From Beaufortia kweichowensis (Eukaryota; Chordata; Actinopteri; Cypriniformes; Gastromyzontidae), in the NCBI GenBank assembly GCA_019155185.1, contig CM032816.1, positions 5,620,510 through 5,684,509 of the forward strand: 64,000 bases of DNA. The letters run 5' to 3'. The notes under the pieces were generated by a model. That model did no database searches, had not been told where the DNA came from, and saw only the letters and a program-made list of their open reading frames with translations. Positions 14,221-24,562 of this stretch are shown one piece after another (the stretch's first letter is position 1; each line of letters starts with the position of its first letter). A program made the position numbers and the translations under genes.

Positions 14221-14972
14221 AAAGGAGGAACTTGGATAGACACACATCGAGATTGCCAATTTGTTCATTTGATTTAATCTAGAGAGAACTGAAAAAGTTG
14301 AAAGTTAATGTAAGTAAATGTGAATTCTATCTTTTCTTCTTTGTATCTTTTGTTGTGTTCACTCGTTAGATCACGCAAGATAACAAAAGAGACACGCGTT
14401 GTGAATATCTGTGCCTACAGAACCATATTCCTATGTATGAAATTATGTTTTAGCGACCTAACTTTGTCATTTTTGTTTGTTAAATGTTGCAATGTGGCGA
14501 GTATCTCCAACAATCAAACTCGGATACACTCACCAATATTAGGGTCTGTTCTATTAGATCAAATATGTAGAAATGTGTAATGTAAAAAACGCCAAAGTCA
14601 GTAATCTTTCTACATTTAACATCTATACATACAAAGCAAAACTATAGTCAAATTATTCTGATTTCCCCAAAAACATAAAGGTATGATATGTTTTAGGATG
14701 TTTTACCCCGAGCGAAATAGAACTTTTAATGTGCACACAAATGTGTAACTCATGACCTCTACCAAACATTTAGAATTTACAACTTTCTAAATTTGTAAAA
14801 ATGTTTTGTTAATTTGTAAATTTACAAATTTAAATTGATTGATAATCTAGTCCAGCGCACAACGAGTTAAAAAATGTCTAATTTTCCTTCTGTTTTTGTA
14901 AATAATTCACTTTTCTTTTTGCCTTAATTTATTTTTATGAAATCTGTTTTACCAGTCAAGACTTTTCTTCAG

Positions 14973-14990
14973 ATGAAAACAAATGGGTAA
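14973..14990 (+). promoter_or_regulatory. short upstream ORF overlapping the GIMAP-PYD start codon
   Basis: An ATG directly after the acceptor at 14971-14972 opens a five-codon frame that ends in TAA at 14990, overlapping the main start at 14983. If the 5' exon is spliced as inferred, ribosomes would meet this small frame first, which could damp translation of the main protein. Confidence 0.3.
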
Positions 14991-17900
14991 CAGAACATGT
15001 AAGTTACCATATTTTTTTTAATATTATATATTATATATCACAGTATAACTTTGTAGTTACAAATGTGGTGCTTGTCATTTAAATTTTGAACGTATCAGTA
15101 AAAAGAAGGTTTCACCCAAATGAAAATGTACACATAATTTACCTACCCTTGCGCCATCACAGATACATGACTTACTAGGACTCATACTGAACATGCTGAA
15201 GCTGTCAAAGGATCATTGATGCATCATTAAAATAACTCAGAGACTCTTAAAACGAGACATTAAGTTTGTGAAACTTTAAACTTTAAGTTTGTGTGTGGAG
15301 AAACTTTCAACTTACTTAGCGAAACTGAAACCAAAACAATCACATTAGCACTTAAACATTAAAACATAGATAACTTAGATTATAACATTGCATCTGAAAT
15401 GTATAAGACGAAAAGAAACACACAATTGTGAAATAACCTGTTAAAACTAGGTGTTTGTTTAACCTTAGACTCTCTTAGCAGGATTCAAAGTCAGTCTAGC
15501 ATGGGAGTCAGATGTTCTAACAAAAACGTTTACACACTCCACTGATTTTACACACTCCACACGCCTCTGTTGTACCTGCAAAGCTGGTTCTAGCCGATCG
15601 ACTTGCTCTACCACAATTTCATTATCTGTTTTGGTTTTGAACTGATAAAGCAAAACTGAGATCATTGTAACTGTTTACTCCTGGCCAGATGGCGAGACCG
15701 TCTCAGGTCTCTGTGACAGCTCAGTTATTTTGTCACATAGCCAGAATCCCAAGTTATAAAAGTCTCAAACTATTACAGATAAAGTGCTACACATAGGGTT
15801 TTAAGACAGCATTGGCTGTAAAAAAGTGAAATTGTTCAAGATTAATGCAACAAACTAGGACATTTTTAAAGTTACTTCTTGACCTAAAATTTTTAGGGCA
15901 AGAAGTTCACCTTACTCAACAGTACAATCCCATATTTTCCAAATAATTTGAACCAACCTAAAATAATTAGGCAACATAATACTAGATGATTTATGATCTA
16001 CTCTACCCTATTTTCTTCAGGTGCATACAAGACAATCAAAAGTAACAAGACACAGCTGGAGACCACAGGGAGCAGTAACACAAAAGACTACCAAGACCAT
16101 AGGAAACGACTTAAAAAAAAAAAAACATACAACGCCATTACAGAAAAAGACTTGAAATGAAACAGAACACATAGCTCTTGTGGTACTTGTGACATGACGT
16201 TGTAAATTTTGGGGGTGAACTATTTCTTTAGTAACTCTCCTCTTGTTTTTATAAAGGTGAAAGGTGAAACAATTTCTCCAATAGTTGTAATTTAGTGGTA
16301 ACAACTGTGTTGTTTTATGTTTTCAGCACAAGAGGACAGGGATCACCTGATAAATAATGGTAAGAATAAAACATTTGTGTGTTTTTATATTTGATCATGG
16401 AATTATTTTAGAAATTTAGAAAATGAAATGAAGCTGGTGCTTCTTTATTATGTATTTTAACCAGGTTCAAAGATTAGTTTAAAACATTCCACAGAATGTA
16501 TTTAACAGTTGTGGGAGACAGGTTGAACATGTTTATGTTTATATTGAATATCAAATAAATCACAATACTGAGGAGCCAGTTGATACAGAAAAACAAGAAC
16601 AAACATAAATGATGTAAATTAAAAATATTTAAAAATTTAACCAAAATATAACCCAACTTATATGAGCAAACTATTTATTGTTATCATTTATCATCTTAGA
16701 ATACTTTAACATTACACTCATTAGGATGGAGTGGTATTTATGAATTTTATGTTTTTTATTCTTTTGTGCAAATATTTATTTAATATCATTGAAAATTCCA
16801 GATTCAGAAGGTATGGAACCTATTTTTGAAGAGCTGAAAATTGTGCTAATTGGCAGTCATAATGCTGGAAAAAATACTGTTGGCAATGCTGTAGTTGGAA
16901 GAAAGGTTTTCCAATTTTGGAGCGCATTTAACAGAAGGTCTATTAATAAGACTTATACAGTGTCAGGAAGACGGATATATTTGTCTCGTGTCCCAGGCTG
17001 GACAGGGGAGCTGAGCCAATCAGCTGACATCAAAGAAGAGCTGGTTAGTTGTATTCGTTCCTCTAGACCCCACGCAGTGTTGTTAGTTATTAATGTGAAA
17101 TCAACACTGACAGAATCAACCATCAGAACACTGGAAAACAATCTCTCTTCACAACTGTGGGATCATACTGTTGTGGTGTTCACAAATGCCAGAAGAAGGG
17201 AGTGTGAGAATAATAACACTTTAAGGCCACATGAACATATAATTGACAAATGTGAAGGAAGATATGTCATTCAAAGTGATTGTGATCAGATTACTAAGGA
17301 AATAGAGGATTTTGTTGCTTGTAAAAATGCAACAAGTTTTTTGCCACAGGAACCTGACGATATTGAACGACTCGCAGACCTGAAGTATGTTGTTAAGAGA
17401 ATTAAAAACAGAATCCAATTCCTCTTTACCTCCAGGGAAACTCTTCAGGCAAACTGTGAAAAGAGTAGGGGAAGGAGGCTAACAAGTGTCTTTGAAGAGC
17501 AGCTTGCTTTAAAGGATGCCCAGATTGAGACACTTCAACAGATAGTTAATGATAAAGAGAGCGAGATAGAACGGTTAACATCAACTATGCAAAGACCACT
17601 GCAGGAAGAGAATAACACACTGCAGCAGGAAAATAACTCACTGAAGGAAAGGATGACAACACTGCAGAAAGAGAATAAAGCACTGCAGCAGAACAATAAC
17701 GCATTGAAGAAAAGGATGACAACACTGGAGGTAAAGATTACTAAACTGCAGGATGAGAATACATTACAAAAGGAAGAGAATAAAACACTGAAGAAAGGTA
17801 TTACAAAACTGCAGCAAAGAATGACAACACTGCTGGATGAGAATAAAACACTGCAGGATGAGAATAAAACACTGCAGGAAGAGATGACAAAACTGCAGAA

Positions 17901-18716
17901 AGAGATGACAACACTGCAGAAGGAGAATGAAAAACTGCTGAAAAAGATGATAACACTGCATGAAGAGAATAAAACACTCCAGGAAAAGATTGCAAAACTG
18001 CAAGAAGAAAACAAAAAACTGGAAGAAAATATTAAAACATTGGAGAGAAAAATTATAAATCTGCAAGAGAAGATTATAACTCTGCAGGATAAGATTACAA
18101 AGCTCCACGAGGACAGTGAAACAATAAATGTAGAAAATAAAACACTGCATAAAGATATTACAACACTGCAGTGTAACAGTACAACATTGCAGAAAGAAAA
18201 CAAAGCATTGCAAGAAAAGATTACATCACTAAAATCTACCCATAAAAAAAACAGTGGTGCATTAAAATTTCTTGAACCACTGAATAAAAAGCTGAAGAAA
18301 TACAGAAACAAAGCCAGCAATGAAATGCAATTACAGAATATTTCTTCAAGAGGCAAGTATGAAAAATATAAAAAATTATGTTTTGTATGTGCATGCATGT
18401 GGATAACTGCAATAATAAACACAGTGAATTCACAATGATTTCAGATGGTGAACATAATACCTGGCCAATAACTCTTATTGAAATATTGGATGAGATGTCA
18501 GAAGATAATCTGAAGAAAATGAAATACCTCATGCAATGGAAATGGAACATACCCAAAGGTTTATTAGAGGGCAAAGACAAATATAAACTAGCAGAGCTTG
18601 TAAGAGAAACATGGGATGAGAAACAATCTATCAGGAAAATGCAAGAGATTATAAAGAAGATTCCTCGTACGGACCTGCTAGACTTAATTGAGCCTTTCCT
18701 TACAGACCATGAGTAA
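14983..18716 (+). CDS. GIMAP-like pseudo-GTPase / coiled-coil / pyrin-domain protein
   Basis: Four coding exons join in frame: 14983-14998, 16327-16359, 16802-18356 and 18425-18716, giving 631 aa. The protein begins MGNRTS, a typical N-myristoylation signal. Residues about 27-215 resemble the AIG1/GIMAP GTP-binding domain (ELKIVLIGSHNAGKNT...), but the motifs are degenerate. The P-loop Ser is Asn41; the G3 DTPG is replaced by RVPGW; the G4 TRxD/E is TNAR. Residues about 235-510 are an unbroken heptad coiled coil rich in TLQxENK units. Residues about 545-630 resemble a PYD: LIEILDEMSEDNLKKMKY, an IPKGLLEGKDKYKLAELV stretch, and IPRTDLLDLIEPFL. GIMAPs are lymphoid and innate-immune membrane-remodelling proteins; PYDs recruit ASC to inflammasomes. 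Its role is therefore inferred to be an oligomeric immune adaptor. The last join spans a 68-bp intron, the least certain part. It has no counterpart between human USP3 and CA12. Start choice rests on phase continuity. Confidence 0.75.
17590..18230 (+). repeat. coding minisatellite of 21-nt heptad units
   Basis: The coiled-coil exon is built from imperfect tandem units of 21 nt (seven codons), many containing CTGCAG or ACACTGCAG. They encode repeated TLQ-E/K-ENK heptads. The periodicity leaves long shadow frames on the opposite strand. Expansion and contraction by unequal pairing is likely, so length may vary between individuals and species. Confidence 0.85.
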
Positions 18717-18826
18717 ATTAAATAATCATCAGCTTATTTCATAATGTAGGACTGAAAATTGTATGTGGTCATGTGTATAATGTGTGAGTTTATAGTCATC
18801 AATCTTGTCTGTATCAAAGTATTGTA

Positions 18827-18832
18827 AATAAA
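18827..18832 (+). terminator. poly(A) signal of the GIMAP-PYD gene
   Basis: An AATAAA lies 111 nt after the stop codon at 18714-18716 and is the first canonical signal downstream. The implied 3' UTR is very short. Confidence 0.6.
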
Positions 18833-19879
18833 ACATTACAGGATGCAAGGAAACATTACAATAGATTATCATATTGCAGTCTGGGTCAATGGCATATTAA
18901 ACTACTTATATTTGTATTATATTTGTAATATATTTGTGATTATATTTTGCCCTGAGAAGCAGTCTCCTGTATGTTTTAAAAAATATTTCTTAAACAAGAT
19001 TATTTGTGTTATACCTTAAATGTTAATGATCTAAGCATTTTTTTAAATTGACTAAAACATAAAATGCATGTATTTACATTAACCGTTTAAATACAACTAT
19101 TGCCTCAATTAAAAAAGCTTTGTGAACTTCAATAGTTGTTGTATGTCTGAGGTAAAATGTCCTAAAGATCTACTAAATAAATCAGCAAAACAAGTGCATT
19201 CCCTACTCCAGAAAAATACCTACTCTATTGTCAGTTTTATGTAATACTTTATCTTCATAATTATCTTTGATGAATGATTAGATCCTAGATAATTGGAAAG
19301 ATCCTAAAACCTTGTCCTTTAAACCTTGTCCCTAAAACCTGTGCGTTTTTGTCACATCTATAACACATTTATTTTCCTATATATTATATATATTTCCCTA
19401 TTTTATATATATTCCCCTATATTTCCCTATATAAATATATAGTCCCTATATATTATATATGTAGGGACTACATATTTATACAGTATATTACTATATATAA
19501 ATATAATTTGTAAGTGTAAATAAAAATAATTGTATATTTTATCTTACAATTATATTTTATGTAAATAATAATAATAACAACAATAATAATAATAAGCCAT
19601 TTATAAGGGGTTTAAGAAACAACATTAACAGTTACACTTCAGCTGCTTATTGTGTGAGCGTGAGGACATACAGTATAAAAAAATCGTACATTACATCAAA
19701 TAACAGATACAAGCATAAAGTAAAAGTGGGAGTATATGAACCTTATATTTGCTGCATGAAGTTGACATTTTTACAAAAAAAGTATATAATTAAAAACGAT
19801 TGGCCAATGTTTTTTCATAATGTACATTTGTGGTGTAAAGTTAGAAAATACAGATTCCACTAACAATGAACATGATCTA
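18833..19879. other. convergent intergenic region, A+T-rich
   Basis: This is the 3' flank shared by the GIMAP-PYD gene (plus) and the Kunitz gene (minus). It is very A+T-rich. It includes an alternating TATA/CCCTATAT patch at about 19380-19500 with a perfect 8-bp inverted repeat, AGTCCCTA (19441-19448) and TAGGGACT (19462-19469). A minus-strand poly(A) signal candidate lies at 19368-19373. No gene is supported. Confidence 0.5.
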
Positions 19880-21322
19880 CTATGGCGATAAACTTGACTG
19901 TGCTTCTCCTCCGCTCATTTCAACTCTCTCTTCTCTTAAAGGTTGCTCGGATGACTTGGCTTTACCCTTTTTCTCACGTTTTTTGGAACCAGGCCTAGAA
20001 ATGAAAGGATTAAAATGATGATGTTAGAGGACTGCAACTAACTGATACTTTATATAATAATACCAAATAAAAGAACAAAATGAAAAGATTTTCTGCATAA
20101 TACGAACAAGAATAAGAAATGACTTACTTTTTCTTAATGGCAAAAACAATCACCACAATAAGAATAATAGCACCAATGAGGCCCAGGACAATACCCAAGA
20201 TCATTCCTACAGGGGTCAAATACAGTATAGATTCATATCAATGTTTAAATAATTAAGCATATATTGTATTTGTAACTCAAGATACTTACCGACTGGTACA
20301 TCTGTTTCATCTGAATGATCCTCGAGGCCTAGATCTATTCATGTGTCACACAAAATATGTACATTAAAATGTGCCTTTGCATGAATATCTGAGCTTAAAA
20401 TGGCCATGTCTAGTTTTATCACACACACACCCGCTTCAGTGTAACATGTAGCATTGCAGTCGCTAAATGTGAGAAAACGATTTCCATTGCCGACACAGCC
20501 GGTCCAGAAGAACGTCTTGCATGTGTGATGTTCAGGGCTGTAGTAATATCTGATGTACATTCCTGTACATTCCCCTGTTTTCCTTGGAAGCTTGCAAGCC
20601 TGTTTTTCTAGAAAAGATTCATAAAAAATTCACATAGAGAACATTTTTCAATGTATAATACTATCATAACAATTTAAGTAAAACATTAACACAATTTGTC
20701 TTTAAATTATGCCTAAAATCATGCAAAACTTAAGAAGTTACAGTAGTTTGAAGCAATACATACAGTAGACATTGGTATTGTTTTTACATTTACATTTACA
20801 TTTAGACATTTAGCTGATGCTTTTATCCAAAGCGACTTACAAATATTAGGAGACAAGGAGACAAATATTTTACCACAGGGTGGCAGTGTTTTCTTAGGTA
20901 AAAGGTGTTTGGTGCTCTGTCTGTCTGACTTTATTTACAGAAGACTGAGATGCAAACAAAACAAGACTATTATTGTACACAAATGTATAAGGAAGACTTA
21001 CCATCCATAGGAAACAGTGCTGCAGCTTTATCAGAACAGTTTCTCATGCAGTCTTTCTCACTTCTAAAGCGGTTTCCATTCTCACCCAATCCACTGTATC
21101 GGAACGGGAAACAGTTGTCTTGAGTTTGATCATAATACATGTAAATCCTAACATCAACTGCCGAGCCATCATCTTTTTTCGGTTCCATGCTGCAGATTTC
21201 TAGATTTCGGAAAACAAGATGACAGACAAATATTACATCCTTGCATGAGAGCTATGAAAGCACTGTCAAAGATTTATTACAAATAAATGGGAAATTACAG
21301 GTTTTCTTGTCAAATAATATAT

Positions 21323-21385
<63 letters not shown>

Positions 21386-22748
21386 TATGATTAAGTAATA
21401 GATACAACAGTGGAACTCATGTAAAGCAAGTGAGCTTTGTCCATATACATTATATACATTTATATACATTTACATTTAGCAGACGATTTACCAGTGGCAC
21501 ACTGGGAGCGATTAGGGGTAAGGTGACTTGCTCAACTGCCCTACAACTGTTAAATGATTAATCTGACACAGTCCACGCCTAGTTTTTATGATGGTTGTAA
21601 ATGGCATCATTGTTTTACAGATAGAGACTGTATGCTTTTAGACGTTAACAGTTACTAGCGTTTTACACCTATGAAACCAGAGATTAATTGTGACATACAA
21701 AAACATTTGACAGTGGTGTCATTAGTACAAATCATATACTGTAAGTGCTTGACATACATAAAAAGAAAAATCTTCTCTTAGAGCAAACATGCAACTATTG
21801 TATCGTTGCACACTAAACACAGTATCTAATCTAATTGTGCTTCATGTCCTGTGACAGCAGGTCTTTGTTATACAGTATATGATTAATGTCATAGTTTATG
21901 CAATGCTTTGGAGTGAAATGCATTCAAACATGCCCCATCCAGGGGATGTTTGTTTATTCTGGTGCTTATTCTGTGCTTTGCATCTGTATCTGAATGCATA
22001 ATGTTGTAGATCTGTTCATCTCTGAACTGTGCCAAATCATATACCAAATCTAAAATATACTGCTAATTTTTTATATTATATTTGCCACAATCACAATGCT
22101 GATTTAGTATTTTTAAATCATTATTTTAATCCATTTGTACTAATTTTCCCTAAATTGTATTACTTTTGTGTTTATTACTACACTTCAGTTTAGAAACTTC
22201 CCACTTCCATATCCCGCCATGGCAAGATGACTCTCTAAGGTGTGTCCAGGAAGTTGTAAGTTCAAACCATAACCTTTGCTCGTGCTTGTGTATTTTCACT
22301 TGTATAAAAGAAATAGATTTAATCAGTTCAGTTTTTAACCTGTTTTAAACCTTTTTCTCAGATTTTATGTTTTCTGCGCCAGGCTAGTTTTAAGTTTGCT
22401 ATTCCAAGTGGCTCACAAGGTAAAACTACTTATCATACAAAAGACAATTACATACAAAACACATCTAAGCGTTAAAATTAATAACCCCAAATAAATAAAC
22501 CTGCTTCATTACCAATTATTTCGTGTTTTTGACAGGATTGGGGATAGTATGCCCCTGACTGTATATTGCTCTAGAGCCCATACCTTTAAAAAAAAATCAA
22601 AATTTTTTGTGGTGCCCTAGAACCATTCACACTTTCATCCATCACTGTTTTAAAAAAAGTAAGAATAGCACTTACCTGGTTTCCCATTTTGTCCCTGAAT
22701 GTTGTAAAACAGAGCAAAAATGAACAAAATAATGGCTAACTCCCTCAT
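19880..22748 (-). CDS. membrane protein with two Kunitz/BPTI domains
   Basis: Six exons join in frame: 22748-22676, 21199-21002, 20607-20431, 20334-20290, 20206-20128, 19994-19880, giving 228 aa. The product is a type I membrane protein. It has a signal peptide (MRELAIILFIFALFYNIQG), Kunitz domain 1 (exon 2), Kunitz domain 2 (exon 3), a short acidic stalk, a transmembrane helix (GIVLGLIGAIILIVVIVF) and a basic cytoplasmic tail. This is the architecture of HAI-type (SPINT) serine-protease inhibitors, though no specific orthology is evident. Domain 2 keeps all six cysteines, with Thr at P1 after the GEC motif. Domain 1 has lost both members of the Cys14-Cys38 pair (Ala and Leu instead), so it is probably not a canonical inhibitor. 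One Kunitz domain per exon with phase-1 boundaries is typical. It has no counterpart beside human CA12. Confidence 0.88.
20785..20846. repeat. dispersed teleost repeat fragment
   Basis: Tandem TTTACA units are followed by TTTAGCTGATGCTTTTATCC and AAAGCGACTTACAA. This is a core seen in a very common dispersed fish repeat. It lies in intron 2 of the Kunitz gene. Confidence 0.7.
21316..21380. repeat. (TA)n microsatellite
   Basis: About 65 bp of almost uninterrupted TA dinucleotides lie in intron 1 of the Kunitz gene, just upstream of exon 2. Confidence 0.95.
21455..21545. repeat. second copy of the dispersed teleost repeat
   Basis: It starts with TACATTTACATTTAGCAGACG and continues into a GGGTAAGGTGACTTGCTCAA stretch, the usual second half of the same family as the copy at 20785. 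It is in the same intron region. Confidence 0.6.
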
Positions 22749-24466
22749 GGTGAACAACACAGTTGTGTGAACACTGGAAAAATGAATGGCTGAAAATTAT
22801 AGCACATTTTACCCTTTGTACTTTCTATAGATAAGAGCAGTAAACTTAGAGGAGGGTACAACACACCTTAGAATCCACAGTGCTGTCTGTTTAATATAGA
22901 TCTGTTAACAGACAGTTCCTTTTTAATCTTTATTTTTGTCATTCTTCAACACAGACTGAACAACATTACAAGCATCATTAGCATTGTTTGATTCACATTA
23001 AAAACGTTTCTACCATTTGTTATTTCCTATATGTTACTGTGAAGCTGCTTGGAAACATTCTGTACTGTGTAAAGCAGAATATAAATAAAGGTGACATCTA
23101 TATGCCAGATGTCATATGACATCTGAGGCACTCTTGTTATTCAGATTGATCATTTAGAATACAGTAAAATATTAAAGTGTAAAATCTGAATGAACATTAC
23201 AAGGGTGTATATGTCAAATGAATGACTCATTGGAGGGTTCATGTCCTTTACACCTAACTATGGGAGAATTATTCAAAGGTTGCCAGTGAAAATAGTATAT
23301 GGCAGGATGCCAATTTAAGGCTCCACAAATTACATACATGTAGAGATTCAGGTTTCATAGCGTTCACTTATAACATAACCGGTCACATCAGCAAAATATA
23401 TCCAAATTTAGTTCAGTCAGTACCGTTAGAAATCTCATCACAAAATTTTCCTAAGATTGTTGGCCATGTGATCTCACTGCTACATCTATACAATGCAAAA
23501 TGTATTTATTTATCTGGAATATCATTCATCTATGATCAGAGTTAAGCTTAGAGTCAGGAAGTGAATATGAGGGGTGGAGTTTCAGTTCAAAATGTTGAGG
23601 ATTTTAATCTTTTATCCATGTCATAGACTCCAAACACTATGCAAATTTCATACATTAATACAATGAGATTTTCTGCATCTATTCCAGTATAAATATTAAA
23701 TATTTGTCTTCAGTGGGTAATTCACATTATGTGATAGATTCAGCACTTGATATTATTATAAACTGCATCCCTGTATTCACACCATCAACATTTAGGCAAC
23801 TTATTTTTTTATGCTATTCACGATATGGCAAATAAACAAATTGATTGAGAAATATTAGTCTATCAAATATACGACGTAATTTTGCAATCCATTGTAAGGA
23901 AGACCAGATAATATTCTAGTAGATAACATATTTATACTTATGACAACTTTTTTTACTTACGGGGTATGTTGTCACAGCGAACCGATTTCAGAATATTTTT
24001 TAGAAATAAAATAAGTAAAAAAATCATCTTTTACTGCATACCTTTATTTGAAGTAAAATACAAACAGTAGAAGAATTATAAACTGTGCAAAACGAAGTAT
24101 TTGATAAGGAAAATACAATTGGATTTTTGCATAAAATCGCAATAACGGAGATACTGTACAACCCTTGTGACAACTAGCCCCGGTCTCGCCTACTGCAGTG
24201 GTGGTCGAAGTAGAATTTTTTTTTCTTTTCTATATCTCGTCTGTGTCTCGAAACCTAGATAGCGGACTTCCTAGACAGCATATTTGGGCATCGTAGTGTG
24301 TGTGTAGTATTTTTGGAAATAACGGGTTTTCCCACACACACGCGCGCGCGCGCCTCTGGCGGTCAGTTATTAGGCACTTCACTGGGATTTAAGACACAGC
24401 AACTAAGTTTGTATGAAGTCAACGTGACTGAGGCAAATAGTGTGATGGCTTTCTCGGTCATCGCTC
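22749..24466. other. Kunitz / ca12 divergent intergenic region
   Basis: About 1.7 kb of A+T-rich DNA separates the two divergent start codons. A TATA-like TCTATAGA near 22825-22835 on the minus strand may serve the Kunitz gene. An alternating (CA)n(CG)n tract at 24333-24353 lies about 200 bp before the ca12 start site. No coding frame is supported. Confidence 0.5.
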
Positions 24467-24516
24467 TGACGTCATTGTTTAAGAAAGCGAGCGGGACATG
24501 AATGGTAGTATATAAG
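24467..24516 (+). promoter_or_regulatory. ca12 core promoter: CRE and TATA box
   Basis: A perfect palindromic CRE, TGACGTCA, sits at 24467-24474, followed by TATATAAG at 24509-24516. The spacing places transcription start near 24540, giving a short 5' UTR before the ATG at 24563. An RCGTG core (ACGTG, 24422-24426) upstream could bind HIF, a known regulator of mammalian CA12. Confidence 0.65.
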
Positions 24517-24562
24517 CCGGGTGGTGACTATACAGTCGACTACTGAGGCAGAAATCTATACA

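Noticed and set aside
14320..14580. 86-codon plus-strand frame near the GIMAP-PYD 5' end
   Set aside because: It follows a GTAAGT donor and lies in the inferred first intron; composition is A+T-driven.
16789..16801. Start of the large GIMAP-like frame at 16789
   Set aside because: This is a TTG inside the splice acceptor of exon 3; the in-phase upstream exons supply the true ATG at 14983.
17535..18422. 295-codon minus-strand open frame rich in Ser, Cys, Phe
   Set aside because: It is the mirror image of the 21-nt heptad repeats in the plus-strand coiled coil; periodic repeats keep opposite frames open.
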